Assembly: GCA_028571685.1 (NCBI GenBank)
Contig: CM053156.1
Location: 82,215,049-82,279,048 of the forward strand
Length of the DNA stretch: 64,000 bases
Reading direction: 5' to 3'
Origin: Heterohyrax brucei
Lineage: Eukaryota; Chordata; Mammalia; Hyracoidea; Procaviidae
The notes under the pieces were generated by a model. That model saw only the letters and a list, made by a program, of their open reading frames with translations. It ran no database searches and had not been told where the DNA came from. Made by a program: the position numbers and the translations under genes. Positions within the stretch are counted from its first letter, which is position 1. The number at the start of each line of letters is the position of its first letter. Of the stretch, positions 10,241 to 21,254 are shown in pieces.

Positions 10241-10644
10241 GGTCTCCTAATAACCAATAGCACACGTGCTGCTGGGATACAGTGACACCAATCTACAAGT
10301 ATGCCCTAACAGAGGACTCAATTTCCTTCTGCTAGGCAGTGCTCAGAGTGTACCTAGGAAACGGCAGTAGTGTGGCTTAGGTGGAAAAGTAGCAGTTTTG
10401 AGCAAGAGCCAGGCTGTGCCTTTCGGGTTCGGATAGCCGTAGGAGTTGGCTGACTCTGAGCCTTGACCTCACCCACGCACTGCGATAGTATTATCTGTGC
10501 TTGGCAGAATAGGTGACAATTGGTTGTAAACATCTTCTCGAGGGCTGTTATAAGCATTCCTAGCCCTCACTACAGAACTGATTAAGTCCATTTACTGTCA
10601 TTAATAGATGGAGCAGAGAGATCCCTTGGGCAGAGACCAGCTCT

Positions 10645-10790
10645 GCCACCTTCATTCAGCCTCATTTTCCTCTTTTAGAAAATGAGGGGCCATAATCTCT
10701 AGATCGGGAGGAAGAAATTAATGATTGAAGCCAGCCCAGTGCTTGGTATCTCCTCAATAGGCGGTGGCTATGATAGCATCATTTCTACAG
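10645..10790 (+). mobile_element. MIR fragment
   Basis: AGCCTCATTTTCCTCTTTTA and CAGTGCTTGGTATCTCCTCA follow MIR core to tail. Confidence 0.5.
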
Positions 10791-11012
10791 AAGAAGAGAA
10801 AAAGCAACAGACTTTCCCCAGGGATGCTAAGATCCAAAAGAAGTGTGGCTGGATTTTCCTGGGAAGTAGAGTGAGGAATGCCTAGCTTTCATCTTCCAGA
10901 AAGAGAAATGAGTGGGTTGGTAGAGAAAGTACTAAACTGTCCGTCAGAGAACCGTGTCCGCCACCTGCCCGCTTGCCCCTCTGGTCTCAGTCCTCTCACT
11001 TGCAATCCCCAA

Positions 11013-11185
11013 AGCCAAGTGCCACATCTTTCTCCCGAGGAGTGACTGGTGGGTTAACAACTGAGCACTTAATCACTGCACCACCAGGGATCCTCCAGAG
11101 AAAACCTACGGAGTGGTTCTACTCTGTAACACATGGGGTAGCTACGAGTCTGAATTGGCTTGAGGGCAGCAGGCTGTTATTATTC
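11013..11185. repeat. AfroSINE with inverted 5' half
   Basis: Positions 11,013-11,095 are the 5' half on the minus strand (ending CACTGCACCACCAGGGATCC); 11,100-11,185 are the 3' half on the plus strand (CCTACGGAGTGGTTCTACTC to the GGCAGCAG end). Confidence 0.65.
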
Positions 11186-11354
11186 CTGTGTTGGTGCATG
11201 TGTTGCCATAAGCTGCCATCAAACTGACCCTGACTTCTGGGGACCTGTACACAACCAACTGGACCAGAGCGATCCTTGCGAGTTCTGCCGGCTGATTTTT
11301 CAGAAGTGGATCACCAGGCCTCTCTTCCACAGCCAGCCAAGGGCTGTCGAGAAA

Positions 11355-11440
11355 AAACCAAAACCACTGCTTTCAATGCATTTCCAGCTCACAACCACTC
11401 TATAGGACAGAGCAGAACGGCCCACGTACGTGCTCAAAAG
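11355..11440 (-). repeat. AfroSINE 3' part, truncated
   Basis: AACCAAAACCACTGCTTTCA to GAGCAGAACGGCCCACG. Short SINE-like bits with GCTGATTTTTCAGAAGTGG lie just to its left. Confidence 0.5.
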
Positions 11441-11597
11441 GTATTATACCGTCTCAGAGTTAAACCCGTATGCGTCAGCAAGGTCATCTCTCAAAAGCAG
11501 GATGTTGAATGGAAAGTAAACTGTGTGGAATGACACAGAATGAAACCCACATACAATACTACCCATCAATTATAAGTACGTCCTACATGTTGCTATT

Positions 11598-11788
11598 TTG
11601 GTTCAGTGCTTTAAGTCACTTCTGACACATAGCGACCCCATGTGACAGAGAAGAACTGCCCCCATGGATTGTTCCAGGCTATCCTCCTTACGGAGCAGAT
11701 CACTAGGTCTTTGGAGCTGCTGGTGGGCTCAAACCACTGACCTTTTGGTTAGAAGTGAGTGTCTAACTATTGTGCAACCTGGGCTCCT
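11598..11788 (-). repeat. AfroSINE, long type
   Basis: Inverted; ends GTGCAACCTGGGCTCC. Confidence 0.7.
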
Positions 11789-12630
11789 TATCCATACATA
11801 ATGACAATACAGCACATGCTTGGAAATAACAGTTCTGGAATTTGGGACCTAAAGGGTATAGACTTGCTGAAATCAGGGCAATCAAACTGAGTCTGCAATA
11901 TTTTATTTCTTGTAAAAACCTTGGAGCTGGGAGGACTCACGTTAAAATTAGACAGACCTGGCTGGTGGAGGTTTTTCTGTATAACTGAAGTGCTTCATTA
12001 TTTCAAACATCCTATTATATTGCTTTTTTTTGGCTTCTTCCTCTCCTCTCTCTCTTTTTGTCTGTTTTACAGTTTCAGTGAGTTTGCATCTCCAGCACCT
12101 CTAGTGTTGAATGCCTAGGCGTGCATTTTTCAGGATAAACATTTCTTGATGTTAGCAGCCATCGGTAGAAGGTTTGGACAATCTAGATTTCAGTTCCGAG
12201 TGTGGTAACTTGTTTTCTGTTGGATTCAGGTGAGCAGTCAGAAAGGGCAAGCAGGAGGCCGGGCTGAGTTAATGATTGAACGTGGTTTCTACTTGAGCTG
12301 TATCAACTCGGTGAGCTGACAGCCAGCTCATTCACAGACTGTGGCCAGAGGGAGAGGTGCCAGGGAGGAGAGAGGCTGGCGGGAAGACAGTGGCAGAGCA
12401 AGAGCACCCTTCCCTGCCGCCTAGCAGGGCTCCTCCTGCTTGGTGCTGGCAGAGCTAGGGCTGGCCTACTGAGGGATGACTCAGAAAGGATGGAGAGCTC
12501 TGTGACTTTCCGATTAAAGTGTGACTTCTGCCTGGAGGGAGGCGAGGTGGACAGGACAGGGGGGGCAGCAGGAACATTGGGTTCATAGGTGAGGTCATTG
12601 TCAATAGCGGCAAACTCAACAGGCCAGCTA

Positions 12631-12670
12631 CGTGTGCGTGCGTGTGTGTGTGTGTGTGTGCATGTGTGTG
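12631..12670 (+). repeat. (GT)n microsatellite, interrupted
   Basis: GT run with GC and CA interruptions. Confidence 0.9.
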
Positions 12671-12714
12671 ACTAAGGAAAGCAGTACTTTAAAGTCAAAG
12701 CAATAAATCTGAAG

Positions 12715-12752
12715 TCAATAACATTCTTAAGTGTCAATAACACACTTAAGTG
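12715..12752 (+). repeat. Tandem duplication, unit 19
   Basis: TCAATAACATTCTTAAGTG then TCAATAACACACTTAAGTG. Confidence 0.8.
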
Positions 12753-12789
12753 TCCCACCATGAACACTTAGTAAAATGACTAATTAAAG

Positions 12790-12987
12790 ACAGGGAGAGC
12801 TTTCCTAGTGGTTAAGACCTAGAGTGTTAACTGAAAGTTCAGCAGCTCAAACTCAGCAGCTGCTCTGCAAGAGAAAGATGCAGCCGTCTGCTTATATAAA
12901 GACAACAGTCTCAGAGACCTGTGGGGTAGCTCTGCTCTGTCCTGTCACTTGGAGCTGAAATTGACTAGACAGCAATGAGTTGAAAGA
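12790..12987 (+). repeat. AfroSINE, long type
   Basis: TTCCTAGTGGTTAAGACC to TAGACAGCAATGAGTTG. Confidence 0.7.
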
Positions 12988-12989
12988 GC

Positions 12990-13444
12990 TTTTCTTTCAA
13001 GAAAGCAGATACAAATGCAGAGCAGTTCTTCCCTGAGGTTGGGTTTGTGGTGGGTTGGTTTGTTTTAAACACATGCACACGTGAACTCATTTCTCTTTTC
13101 TCTTTGGCTTATTCATTTTGTGTCCTGTGGGGAGTTGGGAAAAAGCCATGGGCTATGAAAACTGCTGTGGTGGTCGCTTTCTCTAAGTACCTGGGATTAG
13201 CCATGTGGTCAGGGACACCTTCCGTCTTCGTCTGTGCTCTGGGCAGTCTGTCTGATGAGGTGAGAAGCTGGTTCAGAGCTCCGTCTGGAGAGCAACGGGT
13301 GGACGAGTGCCATCAAGCCCGTGGGTGTAGTGTCCGACAGCTGACCATGCTCCACTCTCCAGCTGAGGAATCTTGTCCTAGTTACACTCTGAGCTGGACA
13401 GTGATTAGGGAAGACCAAAGAAGGACGGATGCCTTTGAGTTATA
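12990..13444. other. Unique intergenic sequence
   Basis: Contains an unsupported 132-codon frame; nothing else. Confidence 0.45.
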
Positions 13445-13830
13445 ATGCTGGTGAAGAGCATTGAACACACCGTGGACCGCCAGAAGAACAAATCAATCTG
13501 TGTGGGGAGAAGCATAGCTGGACGGCTCCTTGGAAACAAGGACGGCAGAGCGTAGTCTAGCTTACTCTGGGCATGTTACCAGAAAGGACCGGTCCCTGAA
13601 GAGCGGCATCATGCCTGGGTCAGTGCAAATGCAGGAGGGTCGGTGAAAAACAGGAAGACCCTCAGTGAGGTGAATGGACGCGGTGGCTGCCGCAAGGGAC
13701 TGAAACAGCAACGCCGGTGGGGGTGGGGCAGGATGGGGCAGGGTCTCTCCTCTTGTCGTATGAGGGTCCCTCTGAGTCAGAACCAACTCGACGGCACCTA
13801 ACCACCTCCCTCTGTGGGCTGATGTTCCCG
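13445..13830 (+). mobile_element. RTE/BovB-like LINE, 3' end
   Basis: A 5'-truncated copy ending in AACTCGACGGCACCTAAC. Its degraded reading resembles the C-terminal end of the RTE polyprotein; the same segment recurs at 46,985-47,375 and 62,726-63,071. Confidence 0.65.
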
Positions 13831-13913
13831 GCACACAGTGAAAGCTCAAAAAGCAATAATGTTTATTGTTATCATTACATCATTCTTATTGTACTATTAT
13901 TAGGATTAAATTT

Positions 13914-14111
13914 CAGGAACCCTGGGGATGCAGTGATTAAGCGCTCAGCTGCTGACTGAGGGTCAGTGGTTTAAAACCATCAGTGGCTCTACGGGAGAAA
14001 AGACCTGGTGGTCCGCTTTGGTATACACTTCAGCCTCACAGATGCTCTGGGGCTCTTCTGCTCTGTCACAGGCGATGGCTCCGAATCGAAAATTGCACCC
14101 AACAACAACAC
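13914..14111 (+). repeat. AfroSINE, long type
   Basis: AACCCTGGGGATGCAGTGAT to a CACCCAACAACAAC tail; CTCAGATGC follows the inner segment. Confidence 0.75.
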
Positions 14112-14355
14112 TATTAAATTTATTATTTTCACTTGTAAAACATGTCTATTCAACCCTGCAAGCAGAGAAAACTCTGCTGTCAAGATGTTGTTTTTTCTTT
14201 TTTAATTTGCATTATTTTGAATTGATAGTACTGCCCATTGTTCGAAGGCACTCACGATGTCATCATTCTTTAAAGTGCATGAGTGAATACACAAGCGAGT
14301 CAATGGACAGTAACATCCTTAACAGACTAGTTAACTTCCTTTGTTTCTTTTTATT

Positions 14356-14540
14356 TTGGTGATTTGCCCAGTAATTGCTAATTAGAAGGTTGACAGTTCA
14401 CACTCACCAGCTGCTCCACAGAAGACAGACATGGTGACGTGCTCCCCAAAGACTCATGTCCCTCTGGGACAGTTCTGTTCTGTCCGATGGGGTCACTGAG
14501 TCTCAGTTGATGGGACCCGCACCCAAGGACAGCAATGACA
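14356..14540 (+). repeat. AfroSINE, long type, diverged
   Basis: TGCTAATTAGAAGGTTGACA and TGTCCGATGGGGTCACTG are the clearest parts. Confidence 0.55.
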
Positions 14541-14596
14541 GTGTGTCTTAGCAATGACTCTTTTTTAGTTACATGAAAAGTTACCTTTTCTGGCCG

Positions 14597-14763
14597 AGGG
14601 AAACCTGTCGGCATACCGCTAAAGTGCTGCATCTGCTCACCAACAATCAGCAGTTGGAATCTGCCAGGCACTGCTTGGAAACTCTATGGAGCAGTTCTAA
14701 CCTGTCCTATAGGGTCGCTGTGAGTGGGAATTGACTCGACAGCAGTGGGTTTGGTTTGTTTGG
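14597..14763 (+). repeat. AfroSINE, short type
   Basis: Ends CAGCAGTGGGTTTGGTTTG and joins the L1 3' end directly. Confidence 0.75.
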
Positions 14764-14985
14764 ATTTTGGCAGAGGGGGACAGGAGCTGCTTGGATGGAC
14801 ACAGGAAATACAAGATGGGAAGGAGGAGCGTGCTGTCCCCGGGGTGGGGAGAACAGCTAGAGCTGCATAGCTTTGTGTGTGTAGGTTTATGTAGGACAAA
14901 TGACTTGGATGCTAACCTTTCACTTACAACACAGTGAAGCATATATGTTTAAAGGTTAACTTTTCTTTCTTAAAAAAATGAATGG
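14764..14985 (+). mobile_element. L1 3' end (proboscidean-type 3' UTR)
   Basis: Contains GGGACAGGAGCTGCTTGG and GGTGGGGAGAACAGCTAGAG, then an A-rich end. The same segment occurs at 28.3 and 30.6 kb on this strand and inverted at 23.6 kb. It abuts the AfroSINE on its left. Confidence 0.6.
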
Positions 14986-15254
14986 CTGCATTGTTGACAA
15001 ATGGATACTTCTGTTTTGCTTTCTTTCAGCCTGACTTTTGCAATGGAGCGCATGGGAGTAGTGCTTAATTTGCTAGCTTTTTTTTTTAGTTTAAAATATT
15101 TATTGTTTGTTTTGCTTTCTAGGTCTCTTCCACTAGCTGGGCCTCAATTCCATTATTATCCAGGTGTTCCCCTGGTTTGTAGAGTTCCTTGATGCTGTGT
15201 GCATCAGAAAATGTGCTCCAGAAAGATGACTTTTACTGTCAGTGATGCTCAGGA

Positions 15255-15440
15255 CTAATTCATGTATGAAACATTTTCTGAGCATCTGTGATTTGTATGG
15301 GGGCACAGAAGAGAAACACTGCGGTGCCCCTGACCTTGCTTAATGCACAGGGCTGCAGGTGAGTCAGAATGTCAAACAAGTAACTACAAAAACAAAAAAT
15401 CTTGTAAAACGATGCTGTACCAGGGAGAGCAGGAGACACA
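15255..15440 (-). mobile_element. L2-like fragment
   Basis: Shows the inverse L2 tail order: ACATTTTCTGAGCATCTG, then GACCTTGCTTAATGCAC and GTCAAACAAGTAACTAC. Diverged. Confidence 0.4.
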
Positions 15441-15464
15441 ATGGGCAGACAGGCAGACAGGACA

Positions 15465-15655
15465 GGGGTTATCAAACCTCTCACTGTGTCTTGGCATTCC
15501 CTAGGAACCTTACTGAAACACAGATGCCTGGGGCTCCCTCCCCAGAGACTGTAATGAAGGATATTTACGCTGGAGCCCAGAAGCTACGTTTTTCAAAAGC
15601 AGTGCAAGGGATTCTAGCACTGATTTTTCTGCAGATCTCAGTTTGAGGAATAGTG
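15465..15655 (+). mobile_element. MER5-type hAT fragment
   Basis: TTATCAAACCTCTCACTG, AACACAGATGCCTGGGGCTC and the closing TCTCAGTTTGAGGAATAG fit the terminal and inner parts of a MER5-like element. Confidence 0.5.
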
Positions 15656-15886
15656 GACTGGGGAAAGTAAGGAAGTCTTCCTGGAGGAGGCTAGGGCTAA
15701 GCTGGGTGAGTAACAGTTTGCTAAATTTTATGATTTGAGAGTAAATTGCAGGCATCATGCCCATTTACTTGTAAAACCCTAGTAAGGAGCTCCTCAAAGC
15801 AAGCTATTCCCTTTAAGCACTGTATGAGGAAGAAATGTAACATCAATGCAATACTGTCAGCAGCAGAGTCTGTATACACATCTCCC

Positions 15887-16040
15887 AACCAAAACCCACT
15901 GCCATAGAGTGAATTCTAACTCATAGCAACCCTGTAGACCAGGTAGGATTGCCCTATAGAGTTTCCAGCTGGTAAATTTCAACTGCTGACCTTTTGGTTA
16001 GCAGCTGTAGCCCTTAACCACTACGCCACCAGGGTTTTCA
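15887..16040 (-). repeat. AfroSINE, short type
   Basis: AACCAAAACCCACTGCCATA to CTACGCCACCAGGGTTTT; well preserved. Confidence 0.85.
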
Positions 16041-16089
16041 CACACCTCCCAGTTACTCGTAAAATAACCCTTAAAGCACTTCTTTTTAT

Positions 16090-16257
16090 GAGGCTCTAGC
16101 AAGGGGCATAGTGGTGAAGTGCTGTGGCTGCTCACCAGGAGGTCGGCAGTTCAAATCCACCAGGTGCTCCTTGGAAACTCTACGGGCCGTTGTACTCTGA
16201 CCTCTAGGGTCACTGAGTCAGAACCAACTCCATGGCACCTAACAACAGCAACAACAG
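16090..16257 (+). repeat. AfroSINE, short type with RTE-like tail
   Basis: AGGTCGGCAGTTCAAATCC is the B-box region; the tail GGCACCTAACAACAGC is the one shared with RTE copies. Confidence 0.8.
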
Positions 16258-16322
16258 GGCCATAGATTGCATTCTCCTGTCTCTTAAAAAAAAAAGGTGG
16301 CCATTGAATGACTGACTAACCA

Positions 16323-16488
16323 TGACCCCTGCGTGTCGGAGTGGAAGAGTGTTCCTCTGGGTTTTCGGTGGCTGACTTTTCAGAAGCAGATCACCAGGCC
16401 TTTCTTCTGAGGTGCCCCTGGGTTGGACCGGAACTACCAACCCTTTCCTTAGCAGCTGAGCATGTTAACCCTGTGCACCATCCAGCGA
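16323..16488 (-). repeat. AfroSINE, variant subfamily
   Basis: Has the GGCTGACTTTTCAGAAGCAG and ATCACCAGGCCTTTCTTCTG segment also seen at 21.9, 23.05, 30.0 and 51.5 kb. Confidence 0.6.
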
Positions 16489-16689
16489 CTATCATGCCTC
16501 TTTAGTCCCTTTTGATCTAGAATACTTCCTTAGGCCTTCTTTCATCTTCTGTGACACTGACTGCCTTGGACCAGGCAGGCTAGTCCGTCTTTAGAAGGGC
16601 CCTTGAACTTGATTTCTGTGTTTCTGAGATTGCTTCCTCCTAATTAGATTTGGGTAACCATTTGGGCAGAAAGACAATGAGAATGCTTT

Positions 16690-16726
16690 TGTTAAAAAAT
16701 TGTGTTTTAGATGAAAGTTTACATAC
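16690..16726 (-). mobile_element. L1 3' terminal fragment
   Basis: AATTGTGTTTTAGATGAAAG on the plus strand is the L1 3' terminus seen at 23,580 and 18,165. An AfroSINE follows at once. Confidence 0.4.
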
Positions 16727-16890
16727 CCCAAACCAAACCCAGTGCCTCTGAGTCGATTCCAATTCATACAGACCCTGTAAGACAGAATAGAACTGCTCCA
16801 CAGAGTTTCCAAGGAGCACCTGGCTGATTCAAACTGGTAATCTTTTGGTTAGTGTATGTAGTACTTCACCAGTATGCCACTAGGGTTGTG
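16727..16890 (-). repeat. AfroSINE, short type
   Basis: AACCAAACCCAGTGCCTCTG to TATGCCACTAGGGTTG. Confidence 0.8.
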
Positions 16891-17104
16891 TTTTTATGCC
16901 TGCCCTGTGTTGGAAGGCACAGGGGTCTGTCTGCCCCCTTACCAGGGACGTGAATTTCCATCACTAGGTAACATGGGACCTTGAAGTGTTTCAGCTGCAG
17001 CTCCCTGGGGCCGGTGTATTGCCCTATTTTCTTCCTGAGCTTGAAGGTAGCTCAGTGTACTTGCCCTTCTCTCAGGGAGGAACCTTCTGCACACGGATGT
17101 AGAG

Positions 17105-17290
17105 AGGCCAGCCTGCCAGCCACTGTGCTAGACACACGGTGAACGGGGCGTGCCACACCTCAACTGCTGAAGAGCTTGCTTTCCAGTGGGGTTTGACAGG
17201 CAGCAGGCAACTAATGATCTGAATATGTAAATCAATTTCAGATTGTTCTAAGTGTTGGCAGGAAATCAACTAAGGTAACAGGCCTGGAAG
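17105..17290 (-). mobile_element. L2-like fragment
   Basis: GCCACTGTGCTAGACAC, AGAGCTTGCTTTCCAGTGGG and the AATCAATT spacing follow the inverse L2 3' end. Continues after an RTE tail at 17,511. Confidence 0.5.
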
Positions 17291-17369
17291 CTGGGCTGGG
17301 AGAAGGGCACCCTAAGTGCTGCCAAGCCCCTGCCCGCCTGAAGTTTCCCCGCCCGATGGGGGAACAAGG

Positions 17370-17510
17370 ACAAACTCCATTACTGAACAGTGGCTCAGAC
17401 ATAGCTACCACTCTGTGGATGGTGCAGGGTGGACAGCATTTCTGTTCTGTTCTACACGGGCTCTGCGTGAGTCAAGGCCAAGTCCAGGGCGCTTAACACA
17501 GAAACATACA
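17370..17510 (+). mobile_element. RTE-like LINE 3' tail fragment
   Basis: The stretch from GTGGCTCAGACATAG to GGGCGCTTAACAC aligns with the last ~130 bases of the RTE copies in this window. It sits between two L2-like pieces and probably interrupts them. Confidence 0.45.
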
Positions 17511-17630
17511 GTGATAAGTGCTGTGAAAATGTGTGAAGTGAGAAGAGAAAAGATGTCCCGAAGGCTTTAGTTGGGGGATAGGGAAGACCTCGTTTAGGGA
17601 GTGATGTTTGACTGGAGACAGGAAGACATG
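17511..17630 (-). mobile_element. L2-like fragment, continuation
   Basis: ACAGTGATAAGTGCTGTGAA and GACTGGAGACAGGAAGA continue the L2 order seen at 17,105-17,290. Confidence 0.45.
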
Positions 17631-17631
17631 A

Positions 17632-17715
17632 GGAAACTCACGTCTATGGGGCAGTTCTCCTCTGACCTCTAGGGTTGCTATGAGTGGACCTGATTCAATG
17701 GCGGTGGGCTTGGTT
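17632..17715 (+). repeat. AfroSINE 3' half with L1 junction (duplicated segment)
   Basis: GTCTATGGGGCAGTTCTCC to GGTTTGGGTTTA, followed by L1 3' UTR sequence to 17,805. Same junction as at 18,382. Confidence 0.65.
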
Positions 17716-18149
17716 TGGGTTTATATCAGTTTGCCGTGTAAGCCCAGAACTTTCACCGCTGTTCTATTCTAACTGCTCCTCACACCCCCATCCCAGGCAG
17801 CACATGAGACTCTGGGTGGGAGAGTGGACTAGGCAGAGGAAGCCTGGAGGCATGAACCTGCAAACCATGAGGTGGCCGGGCCATGGAGTGTTTCTAGGTG
17901 AGGGGAGTAATGTCGGGTTTTGTCCTTTGTGCAGTGGAAAGTCACGGAAAGGTTGAGAGCAGGGAAAGACACCATCTGTGTCTTGAAAGTACTACTTTGG
18001 CCGTTTTGTAGAGAAATCGAAGAGCTGGGAGAGTTTGTGCTGGCCGGGAGAAGGCAGACCGACACCCAGACCACAGATGAAGGAGGCGCCACAAGAACAG
18101 GGCCTCCCTTTGGTCACTTAGGTCTTCTTGATGTCTAATAAGTGAGGCT

Positions 18150-19465
18150 CAATATTATTTAAAAAAGAAATACTGTGATTTAAGAGCAGTTTTACAAACT
18201 ACATCAATTTGCCGGAAACCCTGGTGGCGTAGTGGATTAAGTGCTACATCTACTAACTGAAAGATCAGCAGTTCAAATCCACCAGGCACTCCTTGGAAAC
18301 TCTATGGGGTAGTTCTACAGTGACCTCTAGGGTCGCTATGAGTCAGACCTGACTCGATGGCAGTGGGTTTGGTTTGGGTTTGTATCAGTTTGCCATACAA
18401 ACCCGGAAGTTTCACAGCTGTTCTGTTCTAACTACTCTCCATCCCCGCCCTGGACAGCACACTTTCCCCTTTTGTTTGGAACTTTCCATGACCCTTTGGC
18501 CAAATCTCCTATCACCTTATCCCCTTGGCTCTGGCAATGAGCCCCTTGGACAGCTCTGTGTGTCTATTTAAGTCCAGAGGTTTGTTCACTGCGAGCCTCA
18601 CTCATGTTTCCTATAGTCCAGTTCAGTCCTTGTCAGGAGAGCTGGCTGTGGCATCGGATGCAGTTTAGGGCTAGAAAGTCCGGGGTCCGTGTTCCCAGGG
18701 GACCCTCTAGTCTGACGGACCATCAGATGCAGTCTTTTGGTAGAGTCCCAGCTCAGCTCTCTAGTCTGTCTCCTGCTATGTCTGGGGCTCTGGGCAGTTA
18801 TTGTTGGTGGCCAGGCACCGTCTAGTTCTTCTGGGCCCTTGCTGAAGCTGACAGTGGCTTATATGGCCCCTTCCATCTGATGGGCTCATATTTTCCTCCT
18901 GTCCTTGATGTCTGCTGTTCACCTCTGGCCCAGGTGCATTGGGATAATTGATGATACTTACATGGCAGCTTGGTAGTTTTTAAGATCCCAGATGCCACTT
19001 ATCTAGGTGATATGCAGAGCACTTTCTTAAAAGGAAAGGAAAGTGTAGGTGTGCCAATTAGTCTAGGTCCCCTGAAAGTATGTCCCCGACCCTAGACAGT
19101 GTTACTCTGTCTTTCTAAAGATGTGCACCGCATTTTAGGAACAGTTTAATTTTGAAGTAGAGCAGCTGTGGGTACCTCTTTTCCTGTGTGTGCTGTCTGA
19201 TCCTACACCCAACCCAAATCCGAAGTGTTACCTAATTTGTATAAATCCTTTCCTTCCCTCCCCACCCTTGTAACCACCAATAATGGATTTCTTCGGTGCT
19301 TAAATGATTTGTTGCTTTCTTAAAATAGTATTTGTCTTTTTTGCTCTGGCTAATTTCACTCAGCATCGTGTCCTCCAGGTGGTCCTGTGGTATCAGATAT
19401 TTCCCTAAGCCATTGCGTGGTATTCAGGTGTTCAATAATGTTTGAAGGAATGAGTAGAAATACAT
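18150..19465 (-). mobile_element. L1 3' UTR split by an AfroSINE
   Basis: The 3' end starts near 18,150 and is interrupted at 18,214-18,382 by a SINE flanked by CATCAATTTGCC (18,202-18,213) and TATCAGTTTGCC (18,383-18,394). It resumes with CTGTTCTGTTCTAACTAC, GACCCTCTAGTCTGACG and, near 19,350, GGCTAATTTCACTCAGCATC, the usual L1 order. No ORF2 frame survives. Confidence 0.65.
18214..18382 (+). repeat. AfroSINE, short type, inserted in L1
   Basis: Starts GGAAACCCTGGTGGCGTAG and ends GGTTTGGTTTGGGTTTG; 12-base target duplications flank it. Confidence 0.85.
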
Positions 19466-20387
19466 TAGCTTCTACTATTGATAATTTCCAAATACAGGAA
19501 TTCACCTGCTGGCTGGTGGCTTTATATTCTGTCAGTCCTTTTGAGATGGGGTTCTTCTTGCTAGGTGACGCGTCCCTGAGTGTCTCTCCCATGTATTTGA
19601 AGACAGGATTGCCCCCAAGACACACTGGCATGAGATGGACAAGAGAGAGTGGAAGGAGAGGCACGTTTTAAAACACCCCGATGGTAGGTGAACAGCTGGA
19701 CTTCTGCTGCTCCTGCACCTTGGAGCTGTCACCGGCTCATCTTGTTAGCATAAGACAGCAGCTCAGCCAATCACTCCTCCAGCTTCCATGAGTCCCTGCT
19801 TTCTGAGCCCCTGAATCCTGGACCAGGCTTGTTGGTGACTCTTTGTGCAGAGGGTCAGCTGCCCCTTAAGCCACAGATATTACTGGGATTAAGGAAAATG
19901 AGGAAAGACACATCCCCAGCATGTCCTCACAGGTTCCAGGTTGTCCTCAGGCACCCCTGCGTCGTGCCCACTCGATAGCACCAAAAGCAGATGTAGCAGA
20001 ACTAAAGAGCCCTCTGCCCAGTTCCCAGCATCACTCAGGTCTAATCCACAGTAAAGCCCGTTTCTGTATCAATCAACGTGGTTCCATCTCCTGTGAACAA
20101 ACCCTGAGTGAGACATGCTGAACTTGAGTATTGATCAACCTTGGAGTTTTTTTTAAATTTTCTATCCTAAATTTTAGAAAACAAACAATTAAAAATTGTA
20201 TGATAATATTCCCGTGTTATAGAGAGACCACTGGGGAGATTTATAGGTACATTTATTTTAAAAAAAAAAATCATCTCTTAACAATTTTGGTAGCAGTAAT
20301 GTTCACCAGAAGGCATGGCAGAGTTTTCAAAGGGAAGGACTTGGTTCTGGGTGAGTTTGAGAGCTGTTTGGTGAGAAAGCAGTTTTG
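19466..20387. other. Unique intergenic sequence
   Basis: Between the L1 and LTR copy A; nothing recognised. Confidence 0.5.
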
Positions 20388-20925
20388 TGTTATATCATGG
20401 TTGATTTGTGTCCCCCAGAAAATATACACAGCAATTTGGCTGAGCCGTGATTCCCACTATGGAGTGGTTGCCCTCCATTTGTGACTTTCCTATGCTGTAA
20501 ATTCTAATCTCTGCCTGTGGTTAATAGATAGGATTGTATAAAAGGAGGATTACAGTGGGACTGCAACACCCTTACTAACAGAGTTTCCCCAGAGTGTGGC
20601 TTTCACCACCCTTCATCCTACAAGAGATAAAAGGAAAGGGAAGCAAGCAGAGATTTGGGACTTTCATCCAATCCAGAAAGCAGCACTAGATACAGAGCAC
20701 GTTCTTCTGACCTAAGGTTCTTGCACCAAGATGCTTCCTGACCGAAGACTGATGCAACACAAGGACCTTCCTCCAGAGCCAACAGAGAGAAAGAATGCAT
20801 TCTCCTGGAGCTGGCACCCCAAATTCAGACTTTCAGCATATGAGACTGTATCAGAATAAACTTTTCTTTGTTAAGGCCCTCTACCTGTGATATTTCTGTT
20901 GGAGCAGTATCAGATGGCTAAGACG
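20388..20925 (+). mobile_element. ERVL-MaLR-type solo LTR, copy A
   Basis: Begins TGTTATATCATGGTT and ends CAGATGGCTAAGAC, with an AATAAA-like poly(A) signal near 20,853. It aligns over its whole length with the LTR at 29,155, and its end matches the inverted fragment at 41,187. No proviral coding sequence adjoins it. Confidence 0.65.
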
Positions 20926-21254
20926 TGTTGAATTGCTTGTTTCTCTAAGAGGGATAGGAGACAGTGTCCCTGGAATGATTTTGCAATGTGTGAGCAGAAT
21001 GACTTCGCAGTGAGTCTCAGAGGTGATGAGGTTCAACTGGCAATCATTCGCAGGCCCTCCTTCCCTCTTGGGGAACTGTGACCTTTAAACCAGTTCCTGG
21101 GTTTAAAGTTTACTCCTAGTTTGTGGCCTAATCTTAAAAAAAAAAAAAAAAAACAGTTTTTATTTATTTGGAAAAGAGGCTTGGAAGGAGGAGAGAAGTG
21201 ACCACTTGAGGTCTGGATCATCAGGCCTGGGAGAGAGGCCACTGGGCTTTGTCA

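Larger units (their letters stand above)
11800..12789. other. Unique intergenic sequence with AP-1 motif
   Basis: Holds the GT repeat, the 19-base duplication and a perfect AP-1 site TGACTCA (about 12,477) in a purine-rich block. No coding signal. Confidence 0.45.

Noticed and set aside
13047-13445. 132-codon plus-strand open frame
   Set aside because: No domain; the last codons run into the RTE fragment.
18250-18290. Functional tRNA gene suggested by A/B-box-like sequence in SINEs
   Set aside because: Only the promoter boxes resemble tRNA; no cloverleaf with anticodon stem can be drawn in the copies inspected.
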